Below the pieces are notes generated by a model. That model was not told the DNA's origin, searched no databases, and saw nothing but the letters and a program-made list of their open reading frames with translations. 64,000 bases of DNA, taken from NCBI RefSeq assembly GCF_023278565.1, contig NC_064677.1, positions 558,001-622,000 on the forward strand, written 5' to 3'. Shown piece after piece: positions 24,152 to 35,635 of the stretch; position 1 is the stretch's first letter; each line of letters opens with the position of its first letter. The position numbers and the translations under genes are program-made. The DNA is from Colletotrichum lupini. Taxonomy: Eukaryota; Ascomycota; Sordariomycetes; Glomerellales; Glomerellaceae.

Positions 24152-25525
24152 TACTAATTACCAGTCTCTCCAGATGCTTCTGCGCTGCGCGGAGTTCGTC
24201 TCATAATCGAGACAAAATAAAGTTTTCAATGAAGGAGCAAATAAAAGCAGACCATCTCAGCTTCGGCAGCTACAGCCGTTAATGGTTTCTTCAGACCCAC
24301 GAGGGATTTTCGCCAAAGGCGTAACCTCCAAACCTTCCCGCGTCGAAAGGATACATGGGAATTCGACAGAACCACTAACTTACAGCACCATTTGCGGAAA
24401 TATTCTGTCAGAAGGTTTGTCTTCTTGGATAGGACTTTGAGCCGTGGTCGAAATCCCGACTAGTCAAGCCGCGGGTCACGTTGGCGAGAGAGCACATGTC
24501 GGAGCTCGCACAACGTCCGGCTCCACTGACAGTCATACGCGAGGTCATATCATTGTGACGAGACTACTAAAGTCAAGTTGAGGTATCTTTCAAGATGGCC
24601 TTCTCATGTGAAAGGTATTTTTTCCTTCTAGCAGAATGGCTGTTTACAACGCGGAGGCCTCCAGATACACAAAGGAAGACTTGCCAGGGCCACCGCATGG
24701 AGAACTGCCGTCAGAGCTCCAAAGACGTTGGAGATTAATACCGCATTGCATATACGCACAACTGCCCTGCACTTTACCCCAGACAGGAGAGCCGACAAGG
24801 AGTTGACTGGCGAATGGGGAACATGCTAAAGTCAGAAAAGCTTACTGCTCCCCATAAATAAGTAGTGTCAAGCGCCCGTCCCCCGAATCCCCAATTGACT
24901 AGACCGCCAAGACAAATCCCTCATATATAACTCGCCCAGATGCCTCCGTTGTACTTGTGTGAAGTCTGAAGAGCTCGCGATACCTTCTCTCGAACAATTA
25001 TGCTTAGGCTGATCATTTATGAGCAACCGCACTATGCCAAACAAGTATCGACTTGCGGGCGCACTTCGTCGGTAGCATGTGGCACTGCTCTATCCTCACA
25101 AATGTGTCAGAAATCGCTCACGCGACATCCACAATCAAAGCAACAGAGCCACAGAGGGAAAAGAGGTCAGTATTGTGAGGAGAAAGCAAAAAGATGGAGG
25201 ATGTGGCGCTTAGGGACTGAATGAATACCCAGGTGATCAACTTTGTGTCCGATGAGGATGGATCCTGGGCCCTTTCGCTCGCTCCTGCGAGCACTGAGTA
25301 TCGTGGAGCAGTGCCGTGTTCCACTGCCTCGACCGTATCTAGGGTGCGCGTCCGGCAGGCGAACTCACGATAATTAGAAAAGGCTCTCTGTGTCCCCGAA
25401 GGCAGTATTCTACCGGCACTTGGATCGCCTGCCTCGTCCCAACCTATCCTGCCTTTCGATACATACCTTGCTCACTCTCTACATTCTATTCTTCAGAGGG
25501 CGACTGGAAAGTTTCTGGGCAAGAA
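24152..25525. other. AOS promoter side of a split divergent intergenic
   Basis: 1.37 kb of normal composition upstream of the AOS ATG. Together with 16490-16723 it formed a P450/AOS intergenic region of about 1.6 kb before the copia insertion. Small open frames here lack supporting features. Confidence 0.5.
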
Positions 25526-28120
25526 ATGGGCGATATCAAAAGTGTCGTTGTCTCGATCTCAGCTGTCTCTGAGATTTCGGAACGTAAGCGTACTTTCTCA
25601 AGTCTCTCGACTAGTACCACGTCATCCCTCGCCGCCCCCAAGACACGTCGACCTCCGAGTGTGACAAGCACCGAGAAGGTCCGTGAGCTAGTTCGATTAG
25701 CAATCACAAGACTCCGAGTCCTGTTGAACGAGAACAAGGGCACGCGCAGGCCGATCTCCCAGAAAGGCCTATTCTCCTATAACTACGTCGAGCCCCTTTT
25801 CAATTGGTGGGGCGCAAACTATCGTGTTCTCACCACACAATGTCTCGGCCGAGTCGAAGCCTCCGACGCACTGGGTTCCGTGACGAATCTTGTCAACGGA
25901 GCTTCTCACAACTATGCTGGCTTCTACAAGGCTACTTCTCAGGCTGAGGAGTTGCAGCGGCTGTGTTTGGAAGCACTGCCGGTGTCCGACACACAGGCTG
26001 TTCCCCTTCTCCGAGACGAAACGAATCCTGCAATCGCAGACTTCTTTGGAGCAGACTTTTGCTTCACCACTAGCACTGGATATGGATCTAACTATATCGC
26101 GCTGCCGGCATTGATCGATTGCTCCACTGTGGTCATCATGGATGAGAATTGCCACAACTCGATGTTCACCGGCGTGTTTCTGGCCCCCTCACCAAACTTG
26201 CGAAAGTTCAAGCACAACAATATGGAGCACCTTGAAACCTTACTGAGCGGGTGTTTTGATGAGTCTGTCAATGTGATAGTGGCCATAGAAGGTCTTTACA
26301 GGTTTGTGAAAATCATCTTGTACCTTTTGTGGGTTGGGGGGTTTTCAGGTACTGACTTAAGACACCGCAGTATGGAAGCCGATGTACCCCCCCTGGATCT
26401 CCTACATCGTTTGAAGAAGGACTACGAATTCACTCTTTACTGCGACGAGGCTCACTCCTTCCTTTCTCTTGGGAAGACGGGTCGCGGATGCCTCGAATAC
26501 TGGAACGACCACCACCCAGAGAGCCCGTTACCCTGGGATCTGATTGACATTCGCACTGGAACACTTTCCAAAGCTGTCGGTGGTATTGGAGGCATAATCG
26601 TCGGGAAGGCTGTCTTTCAGGACATCATCCGTGAGCACATCGACGGCCTCGACGACCAGGACAATGTCTCCTTGCCCAGCTCGACAATGGTCCAGACGTT
26701 ATGGGTACTGGGGCAGCCACATCGAATCCGTCGTAGCCTCCAACGGCTTGCTGAAATTGCCCGATTCTGTCGCGAGGAACTGGAACGCTTCGGTATATTC
26801 GTTTATGGTGACGTCGGTACACCGATTCTGCCTATCTACACCGGCAGGCCTAGCCTTTCTGCGAAGCTCTCTTACGCCCTGAGATGCGCCGGACTACTGG
26901 CGACACCAGTTTGCACTCCAGCAGTGCCTTTCTGGGAGAGCAGAGTTCGAATCAATCTTTCGGCGGACTTCACAGACGAGGAGGTGAACAGGCTTGTTGA
27001 TGCTGTTATTCGCGCTGCAGCAAGCGTTGGTATGAGGAGGATGAGAAAGATATCTCGTTCTTTCTTCAAGACCAAAGTAGAAGATTTCGATGGGGAGGAG
27101 GATTGAAACGAGGCCTCCAAGGTCTTTCACTGGGTACGCAGCTTGATCAAGATGGACGCTGCCATGGGACCGCACAGCGACCAGAGGCAGCTTTTCGATA
27201 GCACTTGCGGTCCTCGAATTCTCGACATAGGTCATGGATCTCGTGCTCAGTATGGCATTGGAGCAGGCGGTGCCAGATGGATCTGCGGCACGTTTCCTCC
27301 CCATCTTGTGGTTGAGGACCTTATTGCTCGTGCCACGGGCATGGAAGCCGCCTTGACCTATGCGGACGCCTCTATCGGGTTGGCTTCCACTATAGCAGCG
27401 CTTGCACGCCCTCTGATAGGACATAGGAAGCATTTCATGCTGTTTGAACGAGGCGCATCCCAGTTTGTTCGGGATGGCCTTGCAATGGCATCAAAAAAGG
27501 ATGCCCCTACTTTACTGGGTTACGTCGATCTCTTTCAACTTGTACAACAGGTTAGAAAGCTCTATCGAAGAGACAGAAAGCTATGTCTTACGGTCTACGT
27601 CCGCGTTGGAGAGGATTCGGCACACCATCTGCTTTCGTCTATCCTCGAAGAGATTGCTGCCATCACAGGTCCAGAGTCCGTCATGACCATCCTCCTCCAC
27701 TGCACTTCTCAATACTTGGACCCAAGGCAACTCATCTCTTTTCCCTCGCGGATGAACATTCACGTCTTGGTCTGCGGATCTTTCAACCGAATTTTTGGCT
27801 TGCCCGCGGGGTTTCTCACCGGACCACAGAGTTTGATTCGAGAGCTCCGATACACGAGCAGGGGTTATATGTTCACTACATCTCCACCGCCCTTCATCAT
27901 GGACATGTTGCGAGGTGCCCTAGAGTGGAACCTCACATCTATCTAACAGCTCTCAAAGAGGCTTGAGACTCATACTGGTGTAGGGCGCTGGGAGCGAGGA
28001 GAATGGCATTACTATGCTCTGCTTGATGCGAAGAACCTACATCTTCCTCTGGTCATCCATTTTATTGAAACAAATCTATATTTAATCCAATCTCAAATTC
28101 AGTCGCCACTTTTAAGTTGA
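25526..28120 (+). pseudogene. Fum8-like two-domain alpha-oxoamine synthase, two in-frame stops
   Basis: PLP enzyme of the serine palmitoyltransferase/AOS group, which condenses an amino acid with an acyl chain. After removing a 69-base intron (26302-26370) one frame spans about 842 codons, close to the roughly 840 I recall for Fum8. The first half is LCB2-like: VNGASHNYAG, DEAHSF, and PLP-lysine loop TGTLSKAVGGIGG with K at codon 326. The second half is LCB1-like: GHGSRAQYGIGAGG, and no PLP-lysine loop that I can see. TGA at 27104-27106 (codon 504) separates the halves, and TAA at 27944-27946 (codon 784) cuts off the tail. A weak 45-base intron (27074-27118 region, donor GTAGAA) could skip the first stop; nothing good skips the second. 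Alternatively the halves are two short genes, but the second lacks a convincing start region. Confidence 0.75.
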
Positions 28121-28883
28121 GTTGTTTCGGGAAAACACCATTCCGTTTGATTTAATGTAGTCCGTGATTCTTCCTAGTGAGTTCGCAAATGCCCTGAGGG
28201 GCAAAATGTCATTATTGCCGCCCACGTGCCGCCCAAGAAAGGTTTTGACTCCGAAGTGGAGAGACCCAAATCTCCACAAAGTTTCAGTAAGGCAAGCAAA
28301 GAGAGTTGAGTTGAAGACACAAATATAGACATGATAGCCAACTAGTTAAGCCAAACTATCGCTCAAGCCACACCCAGCTCTGTCCAATTCGGCAATCGCC
28401 ACATAAAAGCTACATCTAGCCAAGTTCGATCGCCCAGTGTAGTCCAGTGTGCCAATGTGTGGAATCAGAATAGTTCTTTTGAAGGCTGTCGAAGTTTCAG
28501 ATACTCTTCATCAAGAAACCGGAGATCGATGTTCCGCAGAGATTCTGACCAGATGAGATCTACCTTTCACCGATTTCTTGAATCAATTAGGGAAAACTAT
28601 CTCCAAAGCGGGAGATTCATAACCTGGCAAGCTTCGAAAGGGGTGTATTCAGATAAGTATGATCGTTTGGCAAGATAAGTTTGCTGCCTGCCTGGCAATG
28701 GCGGTAAGCACTTGGTCGGCCAGCTGTGGCAGACGACTGCAGCTTCAAAAAAAAAATACTTAGGAAAAGTTAGCAGAACTTGAAAAGCGTGGATGGGTTT
28801 GCCGCACAATCTTAAGGTGGTACAAGAATTGGTCGAACTGACAATAAATGTTTAGCCGCATCCCCATGACGATTGGCGACTAC
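28121..28883. other. Intergenic, no supported gene
   Basis: Normal composition between the AOS pseudogene and the Fot1-like element. A small open frame near 28,457-28,678 has no signal peptide, domain or intron support. Confidence 0.45.
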
Positions 28884-28885
28884 TA

Positions 28886-28961
28886 CTCGTGCCCGCCCCC
28901 ACTTTTTTGGGCATTCGGGACTCATCACCCACTAAAGTGGGTGCTTTTCAGCCAAACGGCC
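28886..28961 (+). repeat. Left TIR of Fot1-like element
   Basis: Pairs with 30824-30899 with only a few transitions. The end is well preserved compared with the eroded interior. Confidence 0.8.
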
Positions 28962-30823
28962 TCCTTAACTAAATAGGCAAATAATCGTCGATTATATACT
29001 ATTATATATAAGCCTCGACTACCCCCTTTTTAATAGCTACCTATTATTTAGATTATTAATTACGTATATAAGCTAAAGCTAGCTAGTATTCCTTATTTTC
29101 TTAGCTTTTTATTTTATTTTAAAAGCTCCTTTTTTAATAACTAAATAGATCTTCGTATTTATTACTTTAATAAGAACTATTACTTTAATAATTTTAAATA
29201 CTTATTTTTATTTAACTATATATTAACCGTTCTTTACTATAATAATTCTTTTAATTTATAACTAACTATTTTTATCTTATTTATAAGCTCTACTTACTTA
29301 TTAAACTAGTTAAATTAGGCCGAGGTCTTTTTTTATTTAAAAAGGCTTAGAGCCTTATATAAATACTCTATAAGTAAACTACTTAAGATTCTACTTAAGT
29401 AAAAAAGCCTTGCTAGTTAAGTACTAAATCTCTTTATTAAGGGTATTTATATCTTTTTATAAATACTAAGTAACGTAGTAAAGCTTTTAAATAGTTATAA
29501 GTATAATAAATAGTAAGGAACCTAGCCCTTAAAAAAATAATATAATTAGTTAAGAATCGTAGCTACAATTATAAATCTTTTTAAGTATAATTTATAAATT
29601 ATATAAGTAAATACCTATTTTTTTAAATATTAAAAGAATTATAAAATATTTAAATACCTCTTTATAAATAGATTATATAAAGCTAATAAATTCTAGTTTA
29701 GTAATATTAGTATAGCCTTTTCAAATTATAAAGTCGAGTATTTTAATATAATAATACTTAAGGGGTTAGAAAACTATAATATCGAGAGGTTAGAGAATAT
29801 ATATACTATATAATAAAAATCTAAATAGGATAATATTATATTTATTATAATACTTAATAAACTTAATAGTATAGTAAGATTTATACCTATTTATAAGTAA
29901 TAGTCTCTTAGCTCCCCTAGTTCGACCTTTTATATATATATTAAAGTACTTAATCTAATTTAGAGTTATTATATTATTTATATAGTTAGTAAATAAGACT
30001 CCTATAATAATATTAAATTCGAGCTCTTTAATATTATATTACTTAACTATATAAATAAAGCTACTAAGGATTAAAAAGGCTAGTATATAATCTTTAGTAA
30101 TAGAAATAGCTTTTATAATAATAATAAACTCTTTATTAGTTAAAAAGGTAAAGTAATAGGCCCTTCTTTTTTTTATAATAATCATACTAAATTTCTTAAC
30201 CCCTATTTAGAATCTAATCTCGTTTATATTCTATATATTAAAAAGCTAAATCCTTTACTTATTAACGACCTCTTTTAACTTAAAAAAGTAAGAGTTAATA
30301 ATATTCTTATTTTTAAATTTACGCTACTTAGCGTTTAATACTTTCTTTTTAATTAAAAAATAATTATACTTTTTAATAAATTAACTAGCTTATTAAGAGT
30401 TAATAGTTAGAAAAAGAGGTAGGTCCTTAATATTATTAATATTTATTAAGTCCTATAACTTAATAAATAGGTAATTAGTAGCGCTAATAACTAGCTTATA
30501 CTTTATAAGTAGGTTAATTCGGTTTAAATAGTTAATATAATTATAAATCGCCTTTTTTTAGTCCTAAATAAGCTTATAGTTATAGCTAGTATGCCTTTTT
30601 AACGAGTATTTATTAAAAATTCTCTAACTAAGCTTTTAATATAAAATAGAGTATTACTAAGCCGCCGCTATAATTAATAACTCTAGGTCTTTATAAATAG
30701 TTATAATAGCTACTTATATACGCTCCTTTTTAGTAATATTAAATCTAAGTATTATAATAGAAAGTAGTAGAAGTAGTAATATATAGAGATAAATCGTAAT
30801 AATTATGCCTATATAGCTAACGT

Positions 30824-30899
30824 GGCCGTTTAGCTGAAAAGCACCCACTTTAGTGGGTGATGAGTCCCGAATGCCTAAAAAAGTGGGGGCGGGCACGAG
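30824..30899 (-). repeat. Right TIR of Fot1-like element
   Basis: Reverse-complement partner of 28886-28961, ending GGGCACGAG directly before the TA duplication. Confidence 0.8.
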
Positions 30900-30901
30900 T
30901 A

Positions 30902-32788
30902 CAAGATAATTCTTGGTCCGGGCAAATAGCAAGTCTCGGCCGACCGCCTAGCCGGGCATGTTGCGTTGACAAATTCACGACCCTTGATCCCAGACACAAA
31001 AAAAGCTTAACTGACACCAAGCGGGCGTGGTCTAAGTGGCGGGGTTACAGGCGGGGACTACGGGGATTTCAAGGACTCAAACGAGGAGCTAAGAAGTGTT
31101 TAAAATGATTGGGGCACTGGCATTGGACGAGGCTAATAGATTGACAGGGGGGTAACAAATCAGACTCCTTCATGGCATCAGCGACGCGTACGTGGAAGCT
31201 GGAACTCTGCCTTGCTTTACGGGAGTCAAATGACAGCAAAGCATGAGACGCATATCTGGCAGAACTCTGAGCTCGATCTGGCAGGTCGACTCTTTGCTCA
31301 AGGACAAGCTGAGGGTGACGCCTGCTGAACAAAACATAGGCATGGTTCTAAGTGTTATGTTATGAGTTATGGAGAAAATCGAACGAGCACGCCTGAACAG
31401 CGTACTAAGTGGGCAAGGTGAATCTCGGACTCGTGAACCGACAGCGAATAGCGTGTGGTTCCGAGCTTTACTACGAAATAAGCATACAATTAGAGCACAT
31501 TCGGCAGCACCTCAGTGCTACCCGCCGACAGGGCAGATCAAACGCCGAAGTCATCGTGTAGCAAAGCGTGGTCGCGTCGGCAATCGGTTGGGGAATCGCC
31601 CATTGGGCTCCAAGCCGGAAGCGCACTTCGATGATCGACGGCTTCCCGTCTCTACCACCCCGTCGGGATCGTCGGTAGGCCCTCGCTATCGTTAACTATC
31701 CACGGAAAGTTACGATCGAACCGGAGACCGCGTGGGATGCCCGCCAACCAACATGTCACGCATCGACCTCTTCCAGACCGCTGACGATCACCCGTTAAGC
31801 TCTGGGCTATGCAAGTTATGTCGGCAAAAGAGACCCTGTGAAGACTAGCGTGGTGTTTCTAGAAATGTCGGCCACCTGCCGCGTACGACTACTAGGTGCT
31901 CCGAGCGAAGGGAATCAACGTTTCGCCCACTACGCCGAAGTTTCCGCCTCGTTTACCCTAACCCCATCCTGTCCCCCCCACCCCCTAGAGAACGTGTGCT
32001 GCGCGTAGCCCGTTGGTATGTGCCAGCCCTACCTGCCAAGCCTTATCCAGTTTCGTTTCCATCTGTCGGCAGGAGTCATGCACGGTCGTCGACCGGCATC
32101 CTGCCTGAGTCGCGAGCCTCCATGTTGCAGTCGTCACCCCACAACTAACTGTGTTGGTCTATAATCTGGCTGTGCCCAGAGAAAAAAAGCTTAACCCCTC
32201 GCCCACGGGCTTTCGCTTTCTGGCTAGCCATGAGCAACTCCAAGGGCTTCATCCGAACTTGCTACTGGCACAATGGCAACTCACGAACGACAACGGTCCG
32301 AGCGAGGCGTGATGTTGTATGCACCCGAGCGTGCCGTCGGCCTGCCCAACGCCCAGTTCCCTCAAGGCATACCGGAGATGGAAACTTTCGTGGTCGCGCT
32401 CGTAGCTCGCAACAAGTGGAGAAAAATGGTTACCGCCGATGGCATGCGGCCGAATTGTGATGGTGTCACCTACCTCACCATGCCGAAGCTTGTCGGCCAA
32501 GGCCATTCGATATGCATGATAGCGTCGAACGTACTCTGCCTAGTCAAAAGACTAAACGGGGAGATTTTGATGTGTCGGTCTCGGCATCAGTGGTTTTGAC
32601 TCTAAGAACAGAAGAACTACATAAGGAGAGTGTATTTCCACTTTCATCGACAATTTCCGATCAGCAGCCTCATCGAACAAGCTCATCTCACCCAAGACCA
32701 CCTCACCTGGAAACATCTCCATAACATAACTAATCAAATCCTCCTACACTTCGCCTCGAGCATCTCGGCTTATTATAACTCCAAGAAA
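30902..32788. other. Intergenic, no firm gene
   Basis: 1.9 kb of normal composition. Open frames on opposite strands overlap at about 32,249-32,600 (108 aa forward from ATG 32273, 85 aa reverse). I recognise neither, and there is no way to choose between them here. A second frame at 31,369-31,695 is equally unsupported. Confidence 0.4.
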
Positions 32789-33223
32789 ATGGTTGCCATC
32801 AAGAACCTCCTCATCGCCACCCTCATCTCCGGCGTTATCGCAACACCACTGTTGAGTGGTCGCAACGTCCCAGACATTGAAGTCGATTCTGTCGCTTCCA
32901 TCGAGACCCGAGCTGAAGCCGCCAAAAATGTGAACACTGCTGCCACATATGGCAACGGCGGATCATTCGGAAACGGCGGAGCATACAAGAACGGAAACAA
33001 CGGTGGTGGCTTCAACTCTAGCGGTGGTTTCAACTCTGGTGGTGGCTCTAGCTCTGGTAATGGCGGCGGTAACTGCGACTACTCCGAGAAGAACAGGCTC
33101 GACCAGGAGATTCGCAACAGGGAGCGCATGAAGGACCGCCTCGATGACGAGATCCAGAGACGCCAGAATATGAAGGACCAGCTTGACCAGGAGATTCGTC
33201 GCAAGCAGAATGGCGGGTGGTAA
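32789..33223 (+). CDS. Small secreted Gly/Asn-rich protein with 14-residue charged repeats
   Basis: A single-exon 144-aa protein. I chose the ATG at 32789 because it gives a clean signal peptide (MVAIKNLLIATLISGVIAT). Residues about 20-55 are a plain linker. Residues about 55-95 are rich in Gly, Asn and Ser (GGFNSSGGFNSGGG). After one cysteine, the C-terminal 40 residues hold three roughly 14-residue charged repeats of the form LDxEIxxRxxMKD, predicted helical or coiled-coil. It is secreted and possibly wall-associated or effector-like. No known family is recognised. An earlier non-ATG extension of the frame is ignored. Confidence 0.7.
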   Translation: MVAIKNLLIATLISGVIATPLLSGRNVPDIEVDSVASIETRAEAAKNVNTAATYGNGGSFGNGGAYKNGNNGGGFNSSGGFNSGGGSSSGNGGGNCDYSEKNRLDQEIRNRERMKDRLDDEIQRRQNMKDQLDQEIRRKQNGGW

Positions 33224-34052
33224 TTGGCGCTACGGGAATTTTGGAAAATACCAGGCATTTTGCTAGGTGGTGGCGTTGAGGATTAGGAGTTTCAGAGAGC
33301 GAATTGGTTTCTATTCATGGGGCAGTCGATTAAACATGGTGGCTTGAAGGATTTCCTACTGGAGCCAGGCCTTACAGGCAGACTAGGACCGTAGGCATAA
33401 TGAAAATCTTGAAATAGTATGATCCACATAACGTTGCAAACTTCGTCCTATTAGCTTTGGATTAAATTGATTTTGAGATGCTGCCTTCAGCTGCTATCCC
33501 GTCACGCCTGACTCGAACATTGGCGCCAAATCAGCTCCTACTAAGCGTGGCCCGCCACCACTTAATCTATTCAAAATGCAAATATCCATGGGCAAACGCG
33601 TGACTCTGCATGTAGTTCCTTCAAGTCAAAATCCCTTAAGAGATTATCTTCGGCCCTTGCGGTGGGTGGTTGAAGGTATCCGGTTCTTCAGAGGTGGCCA
33701 GTGGCGGGTTTAGTTCAACAACCTCAGGCGAAAGACAAATTGGGGAAATATTATAAACCAAGCCTCTATTGATAACAGATTCTCGTAAGGACATATTGAG
33801 AAGGAACCGAATGTAAGTGAAGCTATTAAGCATACATAAGAAGTCATCCGAAGACAAGTATGTTCCGTGTACTTGCTAAGACTTAAGAGCATGTTTTGAG
33901 TGTTGATCTTCACTGCGGCTACTTCTCGATATTAAGTATGGCTTGTTACTGGTCTGAATGGTTGACAAGCTTCTCACGAGGATCGGAAACACTCGCCAGG
34001 CTTTGGGCCTTGTATCCTTGTTGCCACTTCAAGCTAACGGCAATTACGCGAG
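33224..34052. other. Intergenic, nothing recognised
   Basis: AT-leaning but not RIP-like. A short reverse-strand frame at 33,636-33,857 has no support. Confidence 0.45.
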
Positions 34053-34529
34053 ATGGCGAAAAGATTTCTTATGAAAGCCTTAGCCCGCATCAACGGGCAA
34101 AGTGCCCCAACAACCATAGCCCAGGAAGAGAAGATTGTCAAGAAGAGCTCATTGCAGCCGCAGCTGCTCACGACGGTGATTCATATGGCCGAAGAGATGG
34201 TCTTGGCGGAATTCAACGGGCCTGTCCCCGTGGCGCGGATCAATCACTTTGCCATCTTTGACCTGTGTGTCAAGGTCCCCAAGAACTTTGGCAAGATCAT
34301 TGACGAGGGTGATTTGAAGGATGTAGTGGAGTTTATTCCGCCCGTTGAGCTCCACGTGATTCGTGGAATGTCCATGGTTGACTCTGTGCTTGACATCATT
34401 GTTGAATATTTCAAGACTTACCGCAAGAGAAAGAAGCTATCGGAACTTAAATGGCTGGTGCATGCAAGGAAGGCATTCGACGTTGTAGATAGGGACGCAA
34501 CTATGTCGCAATTCTTGTGGAAAGTTTGA
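34053..34529 (+). CDS. Hypothetical protein, 158 aa
   Basis: Single-exon frame with an ATG, normal codon use and mixed hydrophobic/charged composition. There is no signal peptide or membrane segment. The N-terminus is basic (MAKRFLMKALARING), and the C-terminal third is Lys/Arg rich (YFKTYRKRKKL). I do not recognise a domain. It may be an exon or remnant of a longer gene. It stands alone on the + strand before the CsbD-like gene. Confidence 0.4.
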   Translation: MAKRFLMKALARINGQSAPTTIAQEEKIVKKSSLQPQLLTTVIHMAEEMVLAEFNGPVPVARINHFAIFDLCVKVPKNFGKIIDEGDLKDVVEFIPPVELHVIRGMSMVDSVLDIIVEYFKTYRKRKKLSELKWLVHARKAFDVVDRDATMSQFLWKV

Positions 34530-34945
34530 TTGGGACTTTCTTCTCCATCATCGAACGCCATTGGGGGATCCAACAGTCATGAATAAGATGCAGGTGGCAA
34601 AGGGAAATAGCAAACGTTACGATTCTTGCAGAAAGCCCAATTTATACTGGCCTTTTCTGTGACTGAGCATCATTAACGTCTTGAGAAACTTTCCAGCCAT
34701 AGAGAAGAGTTATAAGGCGGAGGGAGCGAATGGTAATTATGATCCAGCAGGTTCGAGGCCTAGACTTTTGAGGGGCCTTACACACACCTAAAAGACACAG
34801 GTAGTAAATGGAATCGAAAGTCGTCGCAGACTCGCAGCACTGTTGAATGTGCTTTTTACGTTGCTTTCGTAATCCAAATATCAAATCTTATTCGTACAAG
34901 CCCAATCGTAATAAAACATCATGGTGCCTTATTATGCAATGAACC

Positions 34946-35318
34946 CTACTCCTTCTTACTTGCAGCACCCTCCGTCTTCATCCCCTCACACCCAAACGCC
35001 TTGCCGGCAATCTCCTCAGCCTTGCCGTATCCCTGCGTTGATGCATCGCGTTGCTCGCCAGCAGCCTTCATCGTCGACGCGGCGTGCGCCTTATCTTGCT
35101 CTCCAGACGAGGTCCAGGCGTGCGAGCCCGTAACGCTGCCAATTGCGGCCTGATTCCATTCTGTAAGTACTCCTACTCGCCTAGTCGTTGCGGAAGAAAT
35201 TTAATGCGTTGCATATCTGTGAACTTACCTCAGCGGCGCCTTTAATGTACTCGGCATGGCCAGCGATAAGGCCGGGTTGTTGGGTGTTAGTGTTGGTGTT
35301 GGTGTTTTGGGAAGACAT
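34946..35318 (-). CDS. CsbD-like small stress protein, 2 exons
   Basis: Exons 35318-35229 and 35149-34946 give 97 aa. The start MSSQNTNTNTNTQQPG is followed by GHAEYIKGAAE and, across the intron, AAIGSVTGSHAW, SSGEQDKAHAAS and QGYGKAEEIAGKAFGCEGM. This Gly/Ala/Lys-rich hydrophilic pattern matches fungal CsbD-like proteins, often annotated as cruciform-DNA or mismatch-recognition proteins and linked to stress. I used the acceptor ending AATCAG because it restores the family match; the nearer TTACAG acceptor breaks frame. The 3' end of the gene overlaps no neighbour. Confidence 0.75.
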
Positions 35319-35635
35319 TGTGTGGAAATACGTTTGTTTCTTTCCTTTTGAGTTATGGGGAAAATTTAAGAAACTAAATGGCCAGTACAATCAAGACGAG
35401 TATGTAGATAAAAGTAGATAAAGTCTTTCTTATATACATTGACCTTTGAAGCAATAGGATTAGACTAGTTAGGGATTGACTATAGTCGAGCGACACCCAA
35501 AAGATAACGTCAAGACACACATCGACGTCATTCATTAACAGCCACATCACATAATTCCCTTCCTACCCCGAAACGCAAGACTATCGCAAAAACAACCACC
35601 GCTACTCTAAACCTTTCCTACGGCTACGGATATAG
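35319..35635. other. CsbD-like promoter up to the copia nest
   Basis: 317 bases of ordinary sequence between the CsbD-like ATG and the first LTR of the nested elements. No motif is seen. Confidence 0.4.

Larger units (their letters stand above)
28886..30899. mobile_element. Decayed Fot1/pogo-like (Tc1-mariner) transposon
   Basis: 2,014 bp bounded by inverted repeats starting CTCGTGCCCGCCCCCAC, with TA duplicated at 28884-28885 and 30900-30901. Size, TA target and GC-rich ends fit the Fot1/Pot2 group of fungal elements. The terminal repeats of about 75 bp are nearly identical and contain a hairpin CACCCACTAAAGTGGGTG. The interior is nearly all A/T with no transposase frame left, consistent with RIP. 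Confidence 0.8.

Noticed and set aside
27074..27118. 45-base intron removing the first AOS stop
   Set aside because: Donor GTAGAA is weak, there is no clear branch point, the length is at the lower limit, and the second stop would remain.
32230..32606. 108-aa forward and 85-aa reverse frames
   Set aside because: Both look protein-like in places but neither is recognised, and they exclude each other.
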